Of a stretch of 64,000 bases of DNA, positions 16,239 to 26,053 are shown piece after piece. The stretch is from positions 57,292 to 121,291 of the forward strand of contig CADAQF010000009.1 of NCBI GenBank assembly GCA_902790015.1, given 5' to 3'. The notes below the pieces were generated by a model that saw nothing but the letters and a program-made list of their open reading frames with translations, ran no database searches and had not been told where the DNA came from. Positions within the stretch are counted from its first letter, which is position 1. Every line of letters starts with the position of its first letter. This DNA comes from an uncultured Eubacteriales bacterium (lineage in GTDB: Bacteria > Bacillota > Clostridia > Christensenellales > Aristaeellaceae). The position numbers and the translations under genes are program-made.

Positions 16239-17252
16239 TCAGGGCTGATACAGACCGATCTTCTTGTAGACCTTGCGCAGGGTGCGCAAGGCGATGGCAT
16301 GCGCGCGGTCGGCGTTGGTGCGAAGGATCTGGTTGAGGGCGTCCTTATCGCGGATAAGCTCGGCGTAACGCTCCTGTATGGGCCTCAGGGTATCGATCAC
16401 GGCCTCAGCCGTGGCTTCCTTGAGCGCCCCGTAGCCCAGCCCCTGAAGCGCCTGGGCCTCCGCCTCGGGCGTGGAGTTTCTGACCGCCGCCAGTATGCTC
16501 AGCAGGTTGGAAACGCCGGGCTTGTTTTCCGGGTCAAAGCGGATGTCCGCCTCGGAATCCGTCACGGCGCGTTTGAACTTGCGGCGGATGACGTCCGGCG
16601 CGTCCAGCACGGCCACATAGCTGTCCTCCCCGTCGGACTTGCTCATCTTGCGGGTCGGGTCGGCCAGGCTCATGATCTTGGCGGTGGACTTGGGGATATA
16701 GCCTTCGGGGATGGTGAAGACGTCGCCGTAGATGCCGTTGAAGCGGCCGGCGATGTCCCGGCAGATCTCCAGATGCTGCTTCTGGTCCACCCCCACCGGC
16801 ACCACGTGCGTCTGATACAGCAGGATGTCCGCCGCCATCAGCACAGGATAGGTGAAAAGGCCGGCGTTGATGTTGTCGGCATGCTTCTGGCTTTTGTCCT
16901 TGAACTGGGTCATGCGGCTGAGCTCGCCCATGTAGGTGAAGCAGTTGAGCACCCAGCTGAGCTGCGCGTGCTCGGGCACGTGGCTCTGGCAGTAGATGAT
17001 GTTCTTTTCCGGGTCCAGCCCGCAGGCGATGTACAGCGCGATCAGGGAGAGGGAATTCCTCCTCAGCTCCGCCGGGTCGTGCCGCAAAGTCAGCGCGTGC
17101 AGGTCCGCCACGCAGAAAAGGCAGTTGTAATCCTCGTGCAGCAGCACGAAATTGCGCAGCGCCCCCACATAATTGCCCAGGGTGATATTGCCCGAGGGCT
17201 GGATCGCTGAAAACAGATTCTTTTTAAGGGTTTGCTGTTGAGCCTGTTCCAT
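16239..17252 (-). CDS. trpS: Tryptophanyl-tRNA synthetase
   Basis: Charges tRNA-Trp. The 337-residue class I synthetase shows the HIGH-equivalent PSGNITLGNYVG near residue 19 and the KMSKS loop RKMSKSDGED. Length is normal for bacteria. The ATG at 17252 has only AAGG close to it, while a strong GGGGAGGAGG lies 33 nt upstream, separated by a perfect hairpin (see 17262-17281). First gene of a five-gene operon ending with nnr. No T-box motif was found in the leader. Confidence 0.95.
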   Translation of the reverse strand: MEQAQQQTLKKNLFSAIQPSGNITLGNYVGALRNFVLLHEDYNCLFCVADLHALTLRHDPAELRRNSLSLIALYIACGLDPEKNIIYCQSHVPEHAQLSWVLNCFTYMGELSRMTQFKDKSQKHADNINAGLFTYPVLMAADILLYQTHVVPVGVDQKQHLEICRDIAGRFNGIYGDVFTIPEGYIPKSTAKIMSLADPTRKMSKSDGEDSYVAVLDAPDVIRRKFKRAVTDSEADIRFDPENKPGVSNLLSILAAVRNSTPEAEAQALQGLGYGALKEATAEAVIDTLRPIQERYAELIRDKDALNQILRTNADRAHAIALRTLRKVYKKIGLYQP

Positions 17253-17261
17253 ATGCCTTGG

Positions 17262-17293
17262 ATGTACGCCGCTCAGGCGGCGTATCCTCCTCC
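17262..17293 (-). promoter_or_regulatory. trpS leader hairpin between Shine-Dalgarno and start codon
   Basis: In the trpS leader a strong GGGGAGGAGG is followed within 1-2 nt by a perfect 8-bp hairpin TACGCCGC-CTGA-GCGGCGTA and then 13 nt to the ATG. Folding would bring the ribosome binding site to a usable distance from the start. A 9-codon open frame (MKRGGGYAA) also starts just before it and ends inside the hairpin. Confidence 0.5.
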
Positions 17294-17319
17294 CCGTTTC
17301 ATAGTTGATTCCGGATAAA

Positions 17320-17348
17320 ATTGTATCACTTTTTTTCCCGGCTGTAAA
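17320..17348 (-). promoter_or_regulatory. Promoter of the trpS operon
   Basis: Minus-strand TTTACA, 17-nt spacer, TACAAT, about 70 nt upstream of the trpS start. Confidence 0.8.
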
Positions 17349-17395
17349 GTTGCGCCCGCAACGCAGAACACAGAAAACGCACTGCTGACGGTCCG

Positions 17396-18307
17396 TTATT
17401 CCAGCCTTTTTTTCCAGTAATCCCTGCAAAGGGAAATGTACAGCCTCTCCGGCCCGTTGAGTTCGCGCCCTTTGCGGCTGAAAAGGGTGATGTCCCAGGC
17501 GGGCCTGCCGGGCAGACGGAAATAGACCACGCCCTCCTTTGGGCCCGCGTAGCTGGCCGGCAGCAGCGCGCAGCCCAACCCGGCCTGTACGATGCGGCCC
17601 TTGCTTACGTTGCTGGAGGTGGAAAAAAGCACCCTGGGGGTAAAGCCCGCCCGGGAAAACAGCTGCTCTGTCAGCTCAAACAGGGTGGAACGTTGATAGA
17701 TGCGAATAAACGGCTCCCCTGAAAAGCGCTCAAGCTCCGTCTGCGGGGCATCCCGCCAGTCGGCTGCTCCCTCCGCCGCCAGGGCGTGCCCCTTTGGCGC
17801 CGCCAGGACGATCTCCTCCCGCACCATATCATGATAGACGCTTTCGTCCCTTTGCTCGGGAGCCAGGGTGGCCAGCCCCAGGTCCAGCTGTCCCCGGCTG
17901 ATCAATTGCTGCATGAGCCGCACCGGGTATTCCGCCGGCTCCACGCGGACCTGCGGATACGCCCTGTGAAAAGCGGGATATACCGCCGTGAACATATCCA
18001 CGCCCCTTTCGGGGATCAGTCCTACGGACAGGGTCCTGCGGCAGACTTCCGCGCAGTCCGCGATCTGCGCGTACGCCTCCTTTTTGATAGCCAGCATCTG
18101 CCGCGCGGCCGCCAGGTATTTTTTCCCCGCCTCGGTCGGCTGCCAGTTGCCGCGCTGGCGGCGGAACAGCTCCGTTCCCAGCTCCTCTTCCAGCTTCTGC
18201 AGCTGCTGGTTCAGCGCGCTCTGCGTGATGAAGCGCTTTTCCGCCGCCCGGGTGATGCTTTTTTCGTCTTCGATCGCCACGATATTCTCCACCAGATGCA
18301 GGTCCAT
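17396..18307 (-). CDS. LysR-family transcriptional regulator
   Basis: The 303-residue protein has an N-terminal winged helix-turn-helix (residues about 3-60, SITRAAEKRFITQSALNQQL) and a C-terminal effector-binding domain with periplasmic-binding-protein fold (about 90-290). It is divergent from the FAD oxidoreductase operon starting at 18443, with a perfect 17-nt palindrome between them, so it most likely controls that operon. The inducer is unknown; a metabolite of the oxidoreductase pathway is the natural guess. Confidence 0.92.
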   Translation of the reverse strand: MDLHLVENIVAIEDEKSITRAAEKRFITQSALNQQLQKLEEELGTELFRRQRGNWQPTEAGKKYLAAARQMLAIKKEAYAQIADCAEVCRRTLSVGLIPERGVDMFTAVYPAFHRAYPQVRVEPAEYPVRLMQQLISRGQLDLGLATLAPEQRDESVYHDMVREEIVLAAPKGHALAAEGAADWRDAPQTELERFSGEPFIRIYQRSTLFELTEQLFSRAGFTPRVLFSTSSNVSKGRIVQAGLGCALLPASYAGPKEGVVYFRLPGRPAWDITLFSRKGRELNGPERLYISLCRDYWKKRLE

Positions 18308-18322
18308 TCCTGTCTCCCCCTG

Positions 18323-18339
18323 TGTAAGCTCAGCTTACA
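18323..18339. promoter_or_regulatory. Palindromic operator, probable LysR box
   Basis: TGTAAGCT-C-AGCTTACA is a perfect inverted repeat and contains the T-N11-A pattern of LysR sites. It lies 15 nt upstream of the LysR start codon and 20 nt upstream of the -35 of the divergent operon, the usual position for LysR activation of one side and self-repression on the other. Confidence 0.75.
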
Positions 18340-18359
18340 TATCTGTTAATTATATATGT

Positions 18360-18388
18360 TTGACAAGGGTTACCATCTCCTGTATGAT
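18360..18388 (+). promoter_or_regulatory. Promoter of the FAD oxidoreductase operon
   Basis: TTGACA, 17-nt spacer, TATGAT, about 55 nt upstream of the first gene. Confidence 0.85.
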
Positions 18389-18442
18389 AATGTAAAAGAA
18401 TCCTTTATGCAAGTGTTTCCGCCACGAAAGGAGCCCATTTAA

Positions 18443-19912
18443 ATGCAAAACTATGACGTGATCATCATAGGCGGCGGCGTGATCGGCAGCGCCGTCGCGC
18501 GGGAGCTTTGCCGTTACCGCCTGAAGGTGGGCGTGCTCGAAAAGGAAAGCGACGTCTGTACGCAGACCTCCGGCCGCAACACCGGCATGCTGCACGCGGG
18601 TTTTCTGTATAAGCCCGGCACGCTCAAGGCCGCCTGCGCCGTGGAGGGGAACCTGGAATTCGATCAGGTCGCCCGGGAACTGGACGTTCCCTTCAAGCGC
18701 ACCGGCAAACTGATCGTGGGCTTCACCGAGGAACACCGCCAGCGCCTTCTTCAGATGATCGAGCGCGGGAAGATCAACGGCGTTCCCGGCATGGAATTGA
18801 TCGGCCGCAAACGCATGGACGAGATCGACCCCTCCGCCGGCGGGAATTTCGCGATCTACTGCCCCACCAGCGGCATACTGGATCCCTTCCTGTACACCGT
18901 CGCCCTGGCGGAAAACGCCGTCAAAAACGGCGCAAAATACCACCTGTACACCAAAGTGACCGGCCACGAGGTCCTGCCGGACGGAATGCACCTTCTGCAC
19001 ACCGCCGGCAAGGGAGATTTTTCCGCCCGCTGGGTGGTCAATTCCGCCGGCCTTCAAAGCGCCGAAATAAGCGCTATGCTGGGCATCCCCGGCTATGTGA
19101 TCCAGCCCATCAAGGGCGAATACTTCGTGCTGGACAAGAAAGCCGGCGTCTTTGCCAGAATACCCGTTTACCCCGCGCCCACCGAAAAGAACACCTTTGA
19201 CACCCACGCCACCCCGACCGTGGACGGCAACGTCCTGGTCGGCCCCAACAGCTTCCCGGTCGAAGACGGCGAGGACTACAGTGTAAGCCAGTCCGGCATG
19301 GACGGCCTGCAGGAAAGCGGCGCGCGCATGTTCGCCCATATGAAGCGGGATTATTACATCCGCACGTTCGCCGGCGCCCGTCCGAAGCGGATAGACCCCT
19401 TAACCGGCGAAATTCAGGATTTCCTGATCGAAAGGCGGGACGACGTTCCGGGCGTTATCAACCTCGTGGGCATCGAAAGCCCGGGGATCACCAGCGCGCT
19501 TCCCATCGCGCGCCGCGCGGTGGCTCTGCTCAGGGAAAAGGAAGCGCTGACCCCCAACCCGGACTTTGACCCCGTCCACCGGGGCATCCGCCGCTTCCAT
19601 GACCAGCCCGCCGACGTTCAGGCCGCCCTGATCCGGGAAAACCCGGACTACGGCGAGATCGTCTGCCGGTGCGAGACCGTCACCCGCGCCGAGATCCTTC
19701 AGGCCATCCATAACCCGCTGGGGGTCTGCACGGTCAACGGCATCAAGGTGCGCACCCGCGCCAGCATGGGCCGCTGCCAGGGCGGCTACTGCGAAACCCG
19801 CATCACGGCCATGATCCGGGAGGAATTGGGCAAAAAGGTCGAAGAGGTCTGTTTAGGCAACGGCTCTTCTTATATGTTCACAGGTTACGTGAAGGGAGGC
19901 GACAGGACATGA
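18443..19912 (+). CDS. FAD-dependent oxidoreductase, GlpA-like, with C-terminal BFD-type [2Fe-2S] domain
   Basis: The 489-residue protein opens with an FAD Rossmann motif IIIGGGVIGSAVAREL and has the DAO-type oxidase fold (residues 1-360), like anaerobic glycerol-3-phosphate dehydrogenase GlpA and hydroxyglutarate oxidases. Residues about 400-470 are a BFD-like [2Fe-2S] domain with cysteines in IVCRCETVT and GRCQGGYC. The substrate may be glycerol 3-phosphate, but a 2-hydroxy acid cannot be excluded. The ribosome binding site is AAAGGAG. The next gene overlaps by 4 nt. Confidence 0.85.
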   Translation: MQNYDVIIIGGGVIGSAVARELCRYRLKVGVLEKESDVCTQTSGRNTGMLHAGFLYKPGTLKAACAVEGNLEFDQVARELDVPFKRTGKLIVGFTEEHRQRLLQMIERGKINGVPGMELIGRKRMDEIDPSAGGNFAIYCPTSGILDPFLYTVALAENAVKNGAKYHLYTKVTGHEVLPDGMHLLHTAGKGDFSARWVVNSAGLQSAEISAMLGIPGYVIQPIKGEYFVLDKKAGVFARIPVYPAPTEKNTFDTHATPTVDGNVLVGPNSFPVEDGEDYSVSQSGMDGLQESGARMFAHMKRDYYIRTFAGARPKRIDPLTGEIQDFLIERRDDVPGVINLVGIESPGITSALPIARRAVALLREKEALTPNPDFDPVHRGIRRFHDQPADVQAALIRENPDYGEIVCRCETVTRAEILQAIHNPLGVCTVNGIKVRTRASMGRCQGGYCETRITAMIREELGKKVEEVCLGNGSSYMFTGYVKGGDRT

Positions 19913-21144
19913 CGGACAGGCAGGCAGTCATCGTCGGCGGCGGCCCCGCCGGACTGGCGGCAGCTCTCCGGCTGCGCGAAAGGGGCATCACGGACATTCT
20001 GATCCTGGAAAGGGAGCATCTGCCCGGCGGCATCCTCCGCCAGTGCATCCACGACGGCTTCGGGCTGACCCGCTTCGGCGAGTCGCTTTCAGGCCCCGAA
20101 TACGCCCAGCGCTTCATTGATCAGGTACGAGACAAAGGGATCGAATGCGTCACCGACTGCACGGTGCTTTCCATTTCCCCCGACAAGGTGATCATCGCCG
20201 CCAGCCGGGAGCACGGGCTCATGCAGATCCGCGCCAAGGCCGTCCTTTTGACCATGGGCTGCCGCGAGCGCACGCGCGGCGCGCTGGCCACCCCCGGCAC
20301 CCGCCCCGCCGGCGTCTATACCGCCGGCGTCGCCCAAAGCTACATCAACCTGCAGAACATCATGGTAGGCCATGAGGTCGTCATACTGGGCAGCGGCGAC
20401 ATCGGCCTCATCATGGCACGCCGCCTGACCCTGGAGGGCGCGCACGTCAAAGGCGTGTACGAGGTACAGCCCTATCCCAACGGCCTGCCCCGCAACATCG
20501 AGCAGTGCCTGAACGACTATCACATCCCCCTGCACCTGAGCCACACCGTTGTGGAGATCCGCGGCCGCGAACGGCTCACCGGCGTAGTCGTTGCGCGCTG
20601 CGACGAGCGCTTCCGCCCCATCCCCGGCACCGAAGAGGAGATCCCCTGCGACACGCTGATCCTTTCCGTCGGCCTGATCCCCGAAAACGAGCTGACCCTC
20701 GGCGCCGGCATCAGCCTCGATCCCCGCACCCGCGGCGCCTTCGTGGACGAAAACTGCCAGACGGAGGTGCCCGGCGTTTTCGCCGCCGGCAACGTCCTGC
20801 ACGTCCACGACCTGGTGGACTTCGTCTCCCTGGAGGCCGAGAGTCTGGCGGACCACGCGGCCGAATATATAAAGGAAGGAAGCCTGGCTCCCTGTCCGCT
20901 CAAGGTCATAGCCGGGCAGGACGTTGGCCATACGGTTCCCCAGTTTTTCAGCGGCACGAAGGATTTTACCCTGTGGCTCCGCGTCCGCAGGCCCCTTCAG
21001 AACGTCCGGGTGGTCGTCCGCCAGGACGGCAGGGAGATCCTTTCCAAACGGATGCGCAAGGCCCTGCCTGCCGAAATGATCCAGCTGAAGATCCCGGCCG
21101 GCGATCTTTCCGTCCGGGGAGATATGGAGGTGTGTGTCAAATGA
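19909..21144 (+). CDS. NAD(P)/FAD-dependent oxidoreductase
   Basis: The 411-residue protein has an N-terminal FAD motif (VGGGPAGLAAALRLRERG), an internal NAD(P)-binding motif (VILGSGDIGLIMARRL near residue 158) and the conserved MGCRERTRG segment of the disulphide-reductase-like partner in GlpA/DUF1667 operons. It probably passes electrons between NAD(P) and the first subunit. It is coupled on both sides by 4-nt overlaps, so the three proteins are made together and likely form a complex. Confidence 0.85.
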   Translation: MTDRQAVIVGGGPAGLAAALRLRERGITDILILEREHLPGGILRQCIHDGFGLTRFGESLSGPEYAQRFIDQVRDKGIECVTDCTVLSISPDKVIIAASREHGLMQIRAKAVLLTMGCRERTRGALATPGTRPAGVYTAGVAQSYINLQNIMVGHEVVILGSGDIGLIMARRLTLEGAHVKGVYEVQPYPNGLPRNIEQCLNDYHIPLHLSHTVVEIRGRERLTGVVVARCDERFRPIPGTEEEIPCDTLILSVGLIPENELTLGAGISLDPRTRGAFVDENCQTEVPGVFAAGNVLHVHDLVDFVSLEAESLADHAAEYIKEGSLAPCPLKVIAGQDVGHTVPQFFSGTKDFTLWLRVRRPLQNVRVVVRQDGREILSKRMRKALPAEMIQLKIPAGDLSVRGDMEVCVK

Positions 21145-21503
21145 AGAGGACCTTCACCTGTATCGTATGCCCCAACGGCTGCGAGATAGAAACCGAATTC
21201 GAGGGCACCCGTATCCTGTCCGTTTCCGGGAACCTCTGCCCCAAGGGCAAAACCTACGTCACCCAGGAGCTTTCTGACCCCCGCCGCACCATCGCCACCA
21301 GCGTGCGCGTTTCAGGCGGCGCGCTGCCGCTGGTCAGCGTAAGGCTTAACCGCCCCGTTCCCAAGGACCGGATTTTTGAATGCATGGCCGAGATCAACCG
21401 CGTCACTCTGACCGCCCCGGTCCATATCGGCGACATCGTGATCCCGGATATCCTCGGCCTGGGCAGCGACGTGATCGTCACCAAGGAGATAGACCGCGCC
21501 TGA
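21141..21503 (+). CDS. DUF1667 domain protein
   Basis: A 120-residue protein with four N-terminal cysteines in two pairs (CIVCPNGC and, after 20 residues, NLCPKG), a pattern able to hold a metal or iron-sulfur cluster. The rest is a small beta-rich domain ending GLGSDVIVTKEI. DUF1667 proteins are regularly encoded after the GlpA-like and FAD proteins, as here; they are thought to serve as the third subunit, but the role is not proven. The start at 21141 overlaps the preceding stop by 4 nt. Confidence 0.88.
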   Translation: MKRTFTCIVCPNGCEIETEFEGTRILSVSGNLCPKGKTYVTQELSDPRRTIATSVRVSGGALPLVSVRLNRPVPKDRIFECMAEINRVTLTAPVHIGDIVIPDILGLGSDVIVTKEIDRA

Positions 21504-21526
21504 TTTCCCTTTGCGCTTTTCTTCCT

Positions 21527-21551
21527 GCGCTCCCATATGGGGGCGCTTTTT
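21527..21551 (+). terminator. Terminator of the oxidoreductase operon
   Basis: An 8-bp stem GCGCTCCC / GGGGGCGC with loop ATAT is followed by TTTTT, 24 nt after the DUF1667 stop. Confidence 0.85.
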
Positions 21552-21747
21552 GCCGTGACAGCCCTCAAAACCCGCCCTTTTGTTTTACCTCCGGCCTCCT
21601 TTTGCATTTTCCTTTTAAAAAAATTGCATTTTTCTGGTTTTTTTATATTTTCCTGCAGGAGATTCCGAAATTTTGAAGAATAATAAATCCGTTTCAGCCG
21701 AAAGCTGAAGTCCATTCTGTTTTATCACTAACCGGGAGGCCCTGATT

Positions 21748-22965
<1,218 letters not shown>

Positions 22966-22999
22966 TATCGTTCCCCCTCCTCTGATCTGTCCCCCATAA

Positions 23000-23027
23000 G
23001 AAGTCCGGCTTCCGGGCTTCTTTTTTT
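23000..23027 (+). terminator. Terminator of the aminotransferase gene
   Basis: A 9-bp stem GAAGTCCGG / CCGGGCTTC with loop CTT followed by TTTTTTT. Confidence 0.9.
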
Positions 23028-23284
23028 GTGCCGCCGTTTTCCCGGGCTTCCCCGCCCTCCCTTTCCGCGTATTTTCCCCAAAAAATATGACCGCCTAATT
23101 TCGGCATAACACACATACTAGCGTCCGTTTTGTTGTGCATATTGCACAATTTCATATCTCTCTGCTCGGAAAACGCTTTTTTTCGTTTTCCGCTTTTCTG
23201 CGTTTACGGCATTTTCGATTTTCCGGGAAAGCCCAAAAGAAACAAAACTTGGGAACAACGCAAAAGTCATACAAAAACAGGCGC

Positions 23285-23313
23285 TTGAAAAGTCTTCAAA
23301 AGTGGTATAAAAT
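23285..23313 (+). promoter_or_regulatory. Promoter of the mraZ operon
   Basis: TTGAAA, 17-nt spacer, TAAAAT. The spacer contains an AGTGG that may be an outlying MraZ box. Confidence 0.65.
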
Positions 23314-23332
23314 GGTTCCAACAGACACGGAA

Positions 23333-23361
23333 GTGGAGATTTTGTGGCAGATTGTGTGGTG
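23333..23361 (+). promoter_or_regulatory. Possible MraZ-binding direct repeats
   Basis: Three GTGG-type direct repeats (GTGGAG, GTGGCA, GTGGTG) start at 23333, 23344 and 23356, about one helical turn apart, immediately before the mraZ start. MraZ proteins are known to bind short GTGG or TGGG repeats upstream of their own gene, so this is probably an autoregulatory site. Confidence 0.55.
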
Positions 23362-23366
23362 ATCGG

Positions 23367-23945
23367 ATGCCGGACCAGAAGACGCAGGACGGTTTGAACA
23401 GCCGCCCCCCGGAGGCGGACCAGGGAACGAAAACCCCTGATACCGCATCGGCTCCGGTCGATCAGCGCACCCTGTACCAGCGCTCCAGGTGTCTTTTTTC
23501 GGGCAGCTACACCCACGGCATCGACGCCAAGGGCCGCCTGATCATCCCCGCCAGCTTCCGTGAAGAGCTGGGAACTCCCTTCGTCATCGCTCCCACGCCC
23601 GATTTTCAGGCTGTCGCCCTCTACCCCGCCCAGGAATGGGTGCGGCAGGAAGAAAAGCTCGAAGCCCTGGCCGACCTGGACGCCCGGGCCATCCGCCTGA
23701 TCAATCAGTTCAGCAAATACAGCTACCGTGACGGGGAGACCGACCAGCAGGGCCGCCTCCTTCTGCCGCAGAAGATGCGCTCCAAATATCTTGAAAACGT
23801 GCGCGACGTCGAAATCAGCGGCGCCAAAACCTACATCCGCATCGTCAGCGCCGAAAACGGCGAACGCGAGGACGAGCTTTTCGCCCAGGATTTCCCGGAT
23901 CCCCTCGCCTTCATCGCCCAGCTTCAGCAAAACGCCCGTTCGTGA
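23367..23945 (+). CDS. mraZ: Transcriptional regulator MraZ
   Basis: MraZ binds its own promoter region and controls the division and cell-wall cluster. The 192-residue product has two SpoVT/AbrB-like repeats: GSYTHGIDAKGRLIIPASFREELG (first) and SYRDGETDQQGRLLLPQKMR (second). Typical MraZ is about 143 residues and starts a few residues before the first repeat; here a polar extension of roughly 45 residues precedes it. Starts considered: ATG 23367 (GGTGAT 5 nt upstream) and TTG 23352; both keep most of the extension. Confidence 0.92.
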   Translation: MPDQKTQDGLNSRPPEADQGTKTPDTASAPVDQRTLYQRSRCLFSGSYTHGIDAKGRLIIPASFREELGTPFVIAPTPDFQAVALYPAQEWVRQEEKLEALADLDARAIRLINQFSKYSYRDGETDQQGRLLLPQKMRSKYLENVRDVEISGAKTYIRIVSAENGEREDELFAQDFPDPLAFIAQLQQNARS

Positions 23946-24004
23946 TCTTTTCCCTTCTTTCTTGTTTCTTTCATTCATTCTGAGCAGCGCTGGGAGGTGA
24001 TTCC

Positions 24005-24499
24005 ATGTCCCTGGCCCGCGGAGCCAACTATTCACAGGCCGGTATGCACGCGGTATTGACGGACCAATATGTCGTCAGCGATTCCGTGAGGCTTGCGGAC
24101 GCCACTGCCGGCAGCCGCTACGTCATCTACGAGGGCGCCGAATCGGACGAGCGGCTGAAAGAACGCGCCTGGAAGCCCGGCGTCACCGTGCTGCGCGCCA
24201 TGGCCATGGTCGCCATTTGCGCCGTGCTGCTTTATGCCGTCTATGCCTCCAGAGAAAAACAGATCAAAAGACTTGACACGGAAGTAAACCGGATGTACGA
24301 TTCTCTGGATGCCCTGGCCCTCGAAAACCAGCAGCTGGAGATCACGCTCCAGGCGCAGAAGGAGACCACCCGCATCGATTACGAGGCTGTTCAGGTGCTG
24401 GGGATGATCCCCCGGGAGGAGACGGAAATTTATAGGATCGCCGCTCCCGATCCCCGGCCTTTTGAAAACAGGACGGTCAAAACGGCCGCGGGCCTGTAA
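24005..24499 (+). CDS. ftsL: FtsL-like cell division protein
   Basis: The 164-residue protein has about 62 cytoplasmic residues, one transmembrane segment (residues about 63-84, LRAMAMVAICAVLLYAVYAS) and a coiled-coil (EKQIKRLDTEVNRMYDSL...), then a short region around VQVLGMIPR, the typical FtsL/DivIC layout. FtsL joins FtsB/DivIC and FtsQ/DivIB in the divisome. It is identified by layout and position rather than strong sequence identity. rsmH, which normally sits between mraZ and ftsL, is missing; the gap is only 59 nt. GGGAGGTG precedes the start. Confidence 0.78.
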   Translation: MSLARGANYSQAGMHAVLTDQYVVSDSVRLADATAGSRYVIYEGAESDERLKERAWKPGVTVLRAMAMVAICAVLLYAVYASREKQIKRLDTEVNRMYDSLDALALENQQLEITLQAQKETTRIDYEAVQVLGMIPREETEIYRIAAPDPRPFENRTVKTAAGL

Positions 24500-24534
24500 T
24501 CCCCGCATTCATTCAACCGGAGGGTTTTTATTTC

Positions 24535-25995
24535 ATGAAGCTTCAGCGTCTGGCCGAAAGCATCGGCGCACAGACAGAATACTGTCCCGATATCGATATC
24601 GACGAACTGTTCATGGACAGCAGACAGGAGGTCTCCAACGGCCTCTTTTTCTGCGTTTCAGGCGCCAATTTTGACGGGCACCGCTTTGCCGCCCAGGCCG
24701 TGCAGAAGGGTGCCGCCGCCCTGGTGGCCGAGCACACGGTTCCCGGCGTCCAGGTCCCCCAGCTGATCGTGCCCAACACCCGCGTCGCCATGGCGCTGGC
24801 CGCAGGCGAATTCTTCGGCCACGCCGACCGGGAAATGAAGCTCATCGGCCTTACCGGCACCAAGGGAAAAACCACCACCTCCTACCTTGTCAAGGGCATC
24901 CTGGAGGCCACCGGCTCCAAGTGCGGCCTCATCGGCACCATCGGCAGCCGCATCGGCGACAAGCTGATCAAATCCGGCCTGACCACGCCCGACCCCATCG
25001 ACCTGCATAAGACCCTGCGCATGATGGCGGACGAAGGGGCCGACTACGTCGTGATGGAGGTTTCCGCCCACGCTATCGCCTACCACCGTCTGGAGGGCAT
25101 CCGTTTTGCCACCGGCTGCTTTACCAACCTGTCGCAGGACCATCTGGACTTCTTTGGCACGATGGACAACTACTTCAACTGCAAAAAGAGCTTCTTCCGT
25201 TCCTCCTGGATGGACAACGCCGCCATCAACCTGGACGACGAGCGTTCCCAGGCCATTTTAAACGAGATCGACCTGCCCCGCATGACCTACGGCATCTGCA
25301 GCGACGCCGATGTGACCGCCCACGACATCGAGATCTCCGAAGAGGGCGTCCGTTTCACCATGCGGGTCCTCCATATGGACGATTATCCCGTTTCCCTTCA
25401 TCTGACCGGCATGTTCAACGTGTACAACGCCCTGGCCGCCGCCTCCGTCTGCCTCAACCAGGGGCTGGATCCTTCCGCCGTCGCCCGGGCGCTGGAAACC
25501 ATCCGCGGCGTCCCCGGCCGGGCGGAGCTTCTGGATACGCGCACGCCCTACAAGGTGATACTGGATTATTCCCATTCCCCGGACGCGCTGGAAAACATAC
25601 TGAACACCGTCCGCACCTTCGCCCGCGGCCGCGTCATCATCCTGTTCGGCTGCGGCGGCGACCGGGATCACATCAAGCGCCCCATCATGGGCGAGATCGC
25701 CGGCCGTCTGGCCGATTACTCCATCCTCACCAGCGACAACCCCCGCACCGAGGATCCCTATAATATCCTCCGCGCCATCGAAAAAGGCATCAGCGCCACC
25801 AAGGGCCGCTACACCGTCATCGAAAACCGCCGGGAGGCCATCCGCCACGCGTTGGAGACCGCCCGGGAGGGAGATATCGTCGTGCTGGCCGGCAAGGGCC
25901 ACGAAACCTACCAGGAAATCAACGGCATCCGCCATCCCTTCGACGAAAAGGTCGTGGTGGAGGAACTGCTCAGGGAAATCAGGAATCACGCCTGA
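24535..25995 (+). CDS. murE: UDP-MurNAc-L-Ala-D-Glu:meso-diaminopimelate ligase MurE
   Basis: Adds the third stem-peptide residue to the peptidoglycan precursor in the cytoplasm. The 486-residue Mur ligase has the ATP motif GLTGTKGKTTTSYL and the substrate motif SDNPRTEDP; the DNPR sequence is the mark of meso-diaminopimelate rather than lysine enzymes. So this cell wall is probably of the meso-DAP type. GGAGGG precedes the start. In most dcw clusters the division penicillin-binding protein sits just upstream, but here murE follows ftsL by 35 nt. Confidence 0.96.
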   Translation: MKLQRLAESIGAQTEYCPDIDIDELFMDSRQEVSNGLFFCVSGANFDGHRFAAQAVQKGAAALVAEHTVPGVQVPQLIVPNTRVAMALAAGEFFGHADREMKLIGLTGTKGKTTTSYLVKGILEATGSKCGLIGTIGSRIGDKLIKSGLTTPDPIDLHKTLRMMADEGADYVVMEVSAHAIAYHRLEGIRFATGCFTNLSQDHLDFFGTMDNYFNCKKSFFRSSWMDNAAINLDDERSQAILNEIDLPRMTYGICSDADVTAHDIEISEEGVRFTMRVLHMDDYPVSLHLTGMFNVYNALAAASVCLNQGLDPSAVARALETIRGVPGRAELLDTRTPYKVILDYSHSPDALENILNTVRTFARGRVIILFGCGGDRDHIKRPIMGEIAGRLADYSILTSDNPRTEDPYNILRAIEKGISATKGRYTVIENRREAIRHALETAREGDIVVLAGKGHETYQEINGIRHPFDEKVVVEELLREIRNHA

Positions 25996-26053
25996 ACCAA
26001 TCTGATCCCGTCCCTTTCCCGGACGGGAATTTTATGAATCGAGGCCTTACTCC

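Larger units (their letters stand above)
22966..23366 (+). other. Intergenic region before mraZ
   Basis: It holds the aminotransferase terminator (23000-23027), then about 250 nt of AT-richer sequence without a gene, then the promoter and repeat motifs of the dcw operon (23285-23361). Confidence 0.6.

Noticed and set aside
17253..17395. T-box riboswitch upstream of trpS
   Set aside because: The leader is about 65 nt after the promoter and lacks the TGGNACCGCG T-box sequence and specifier-loop structure.
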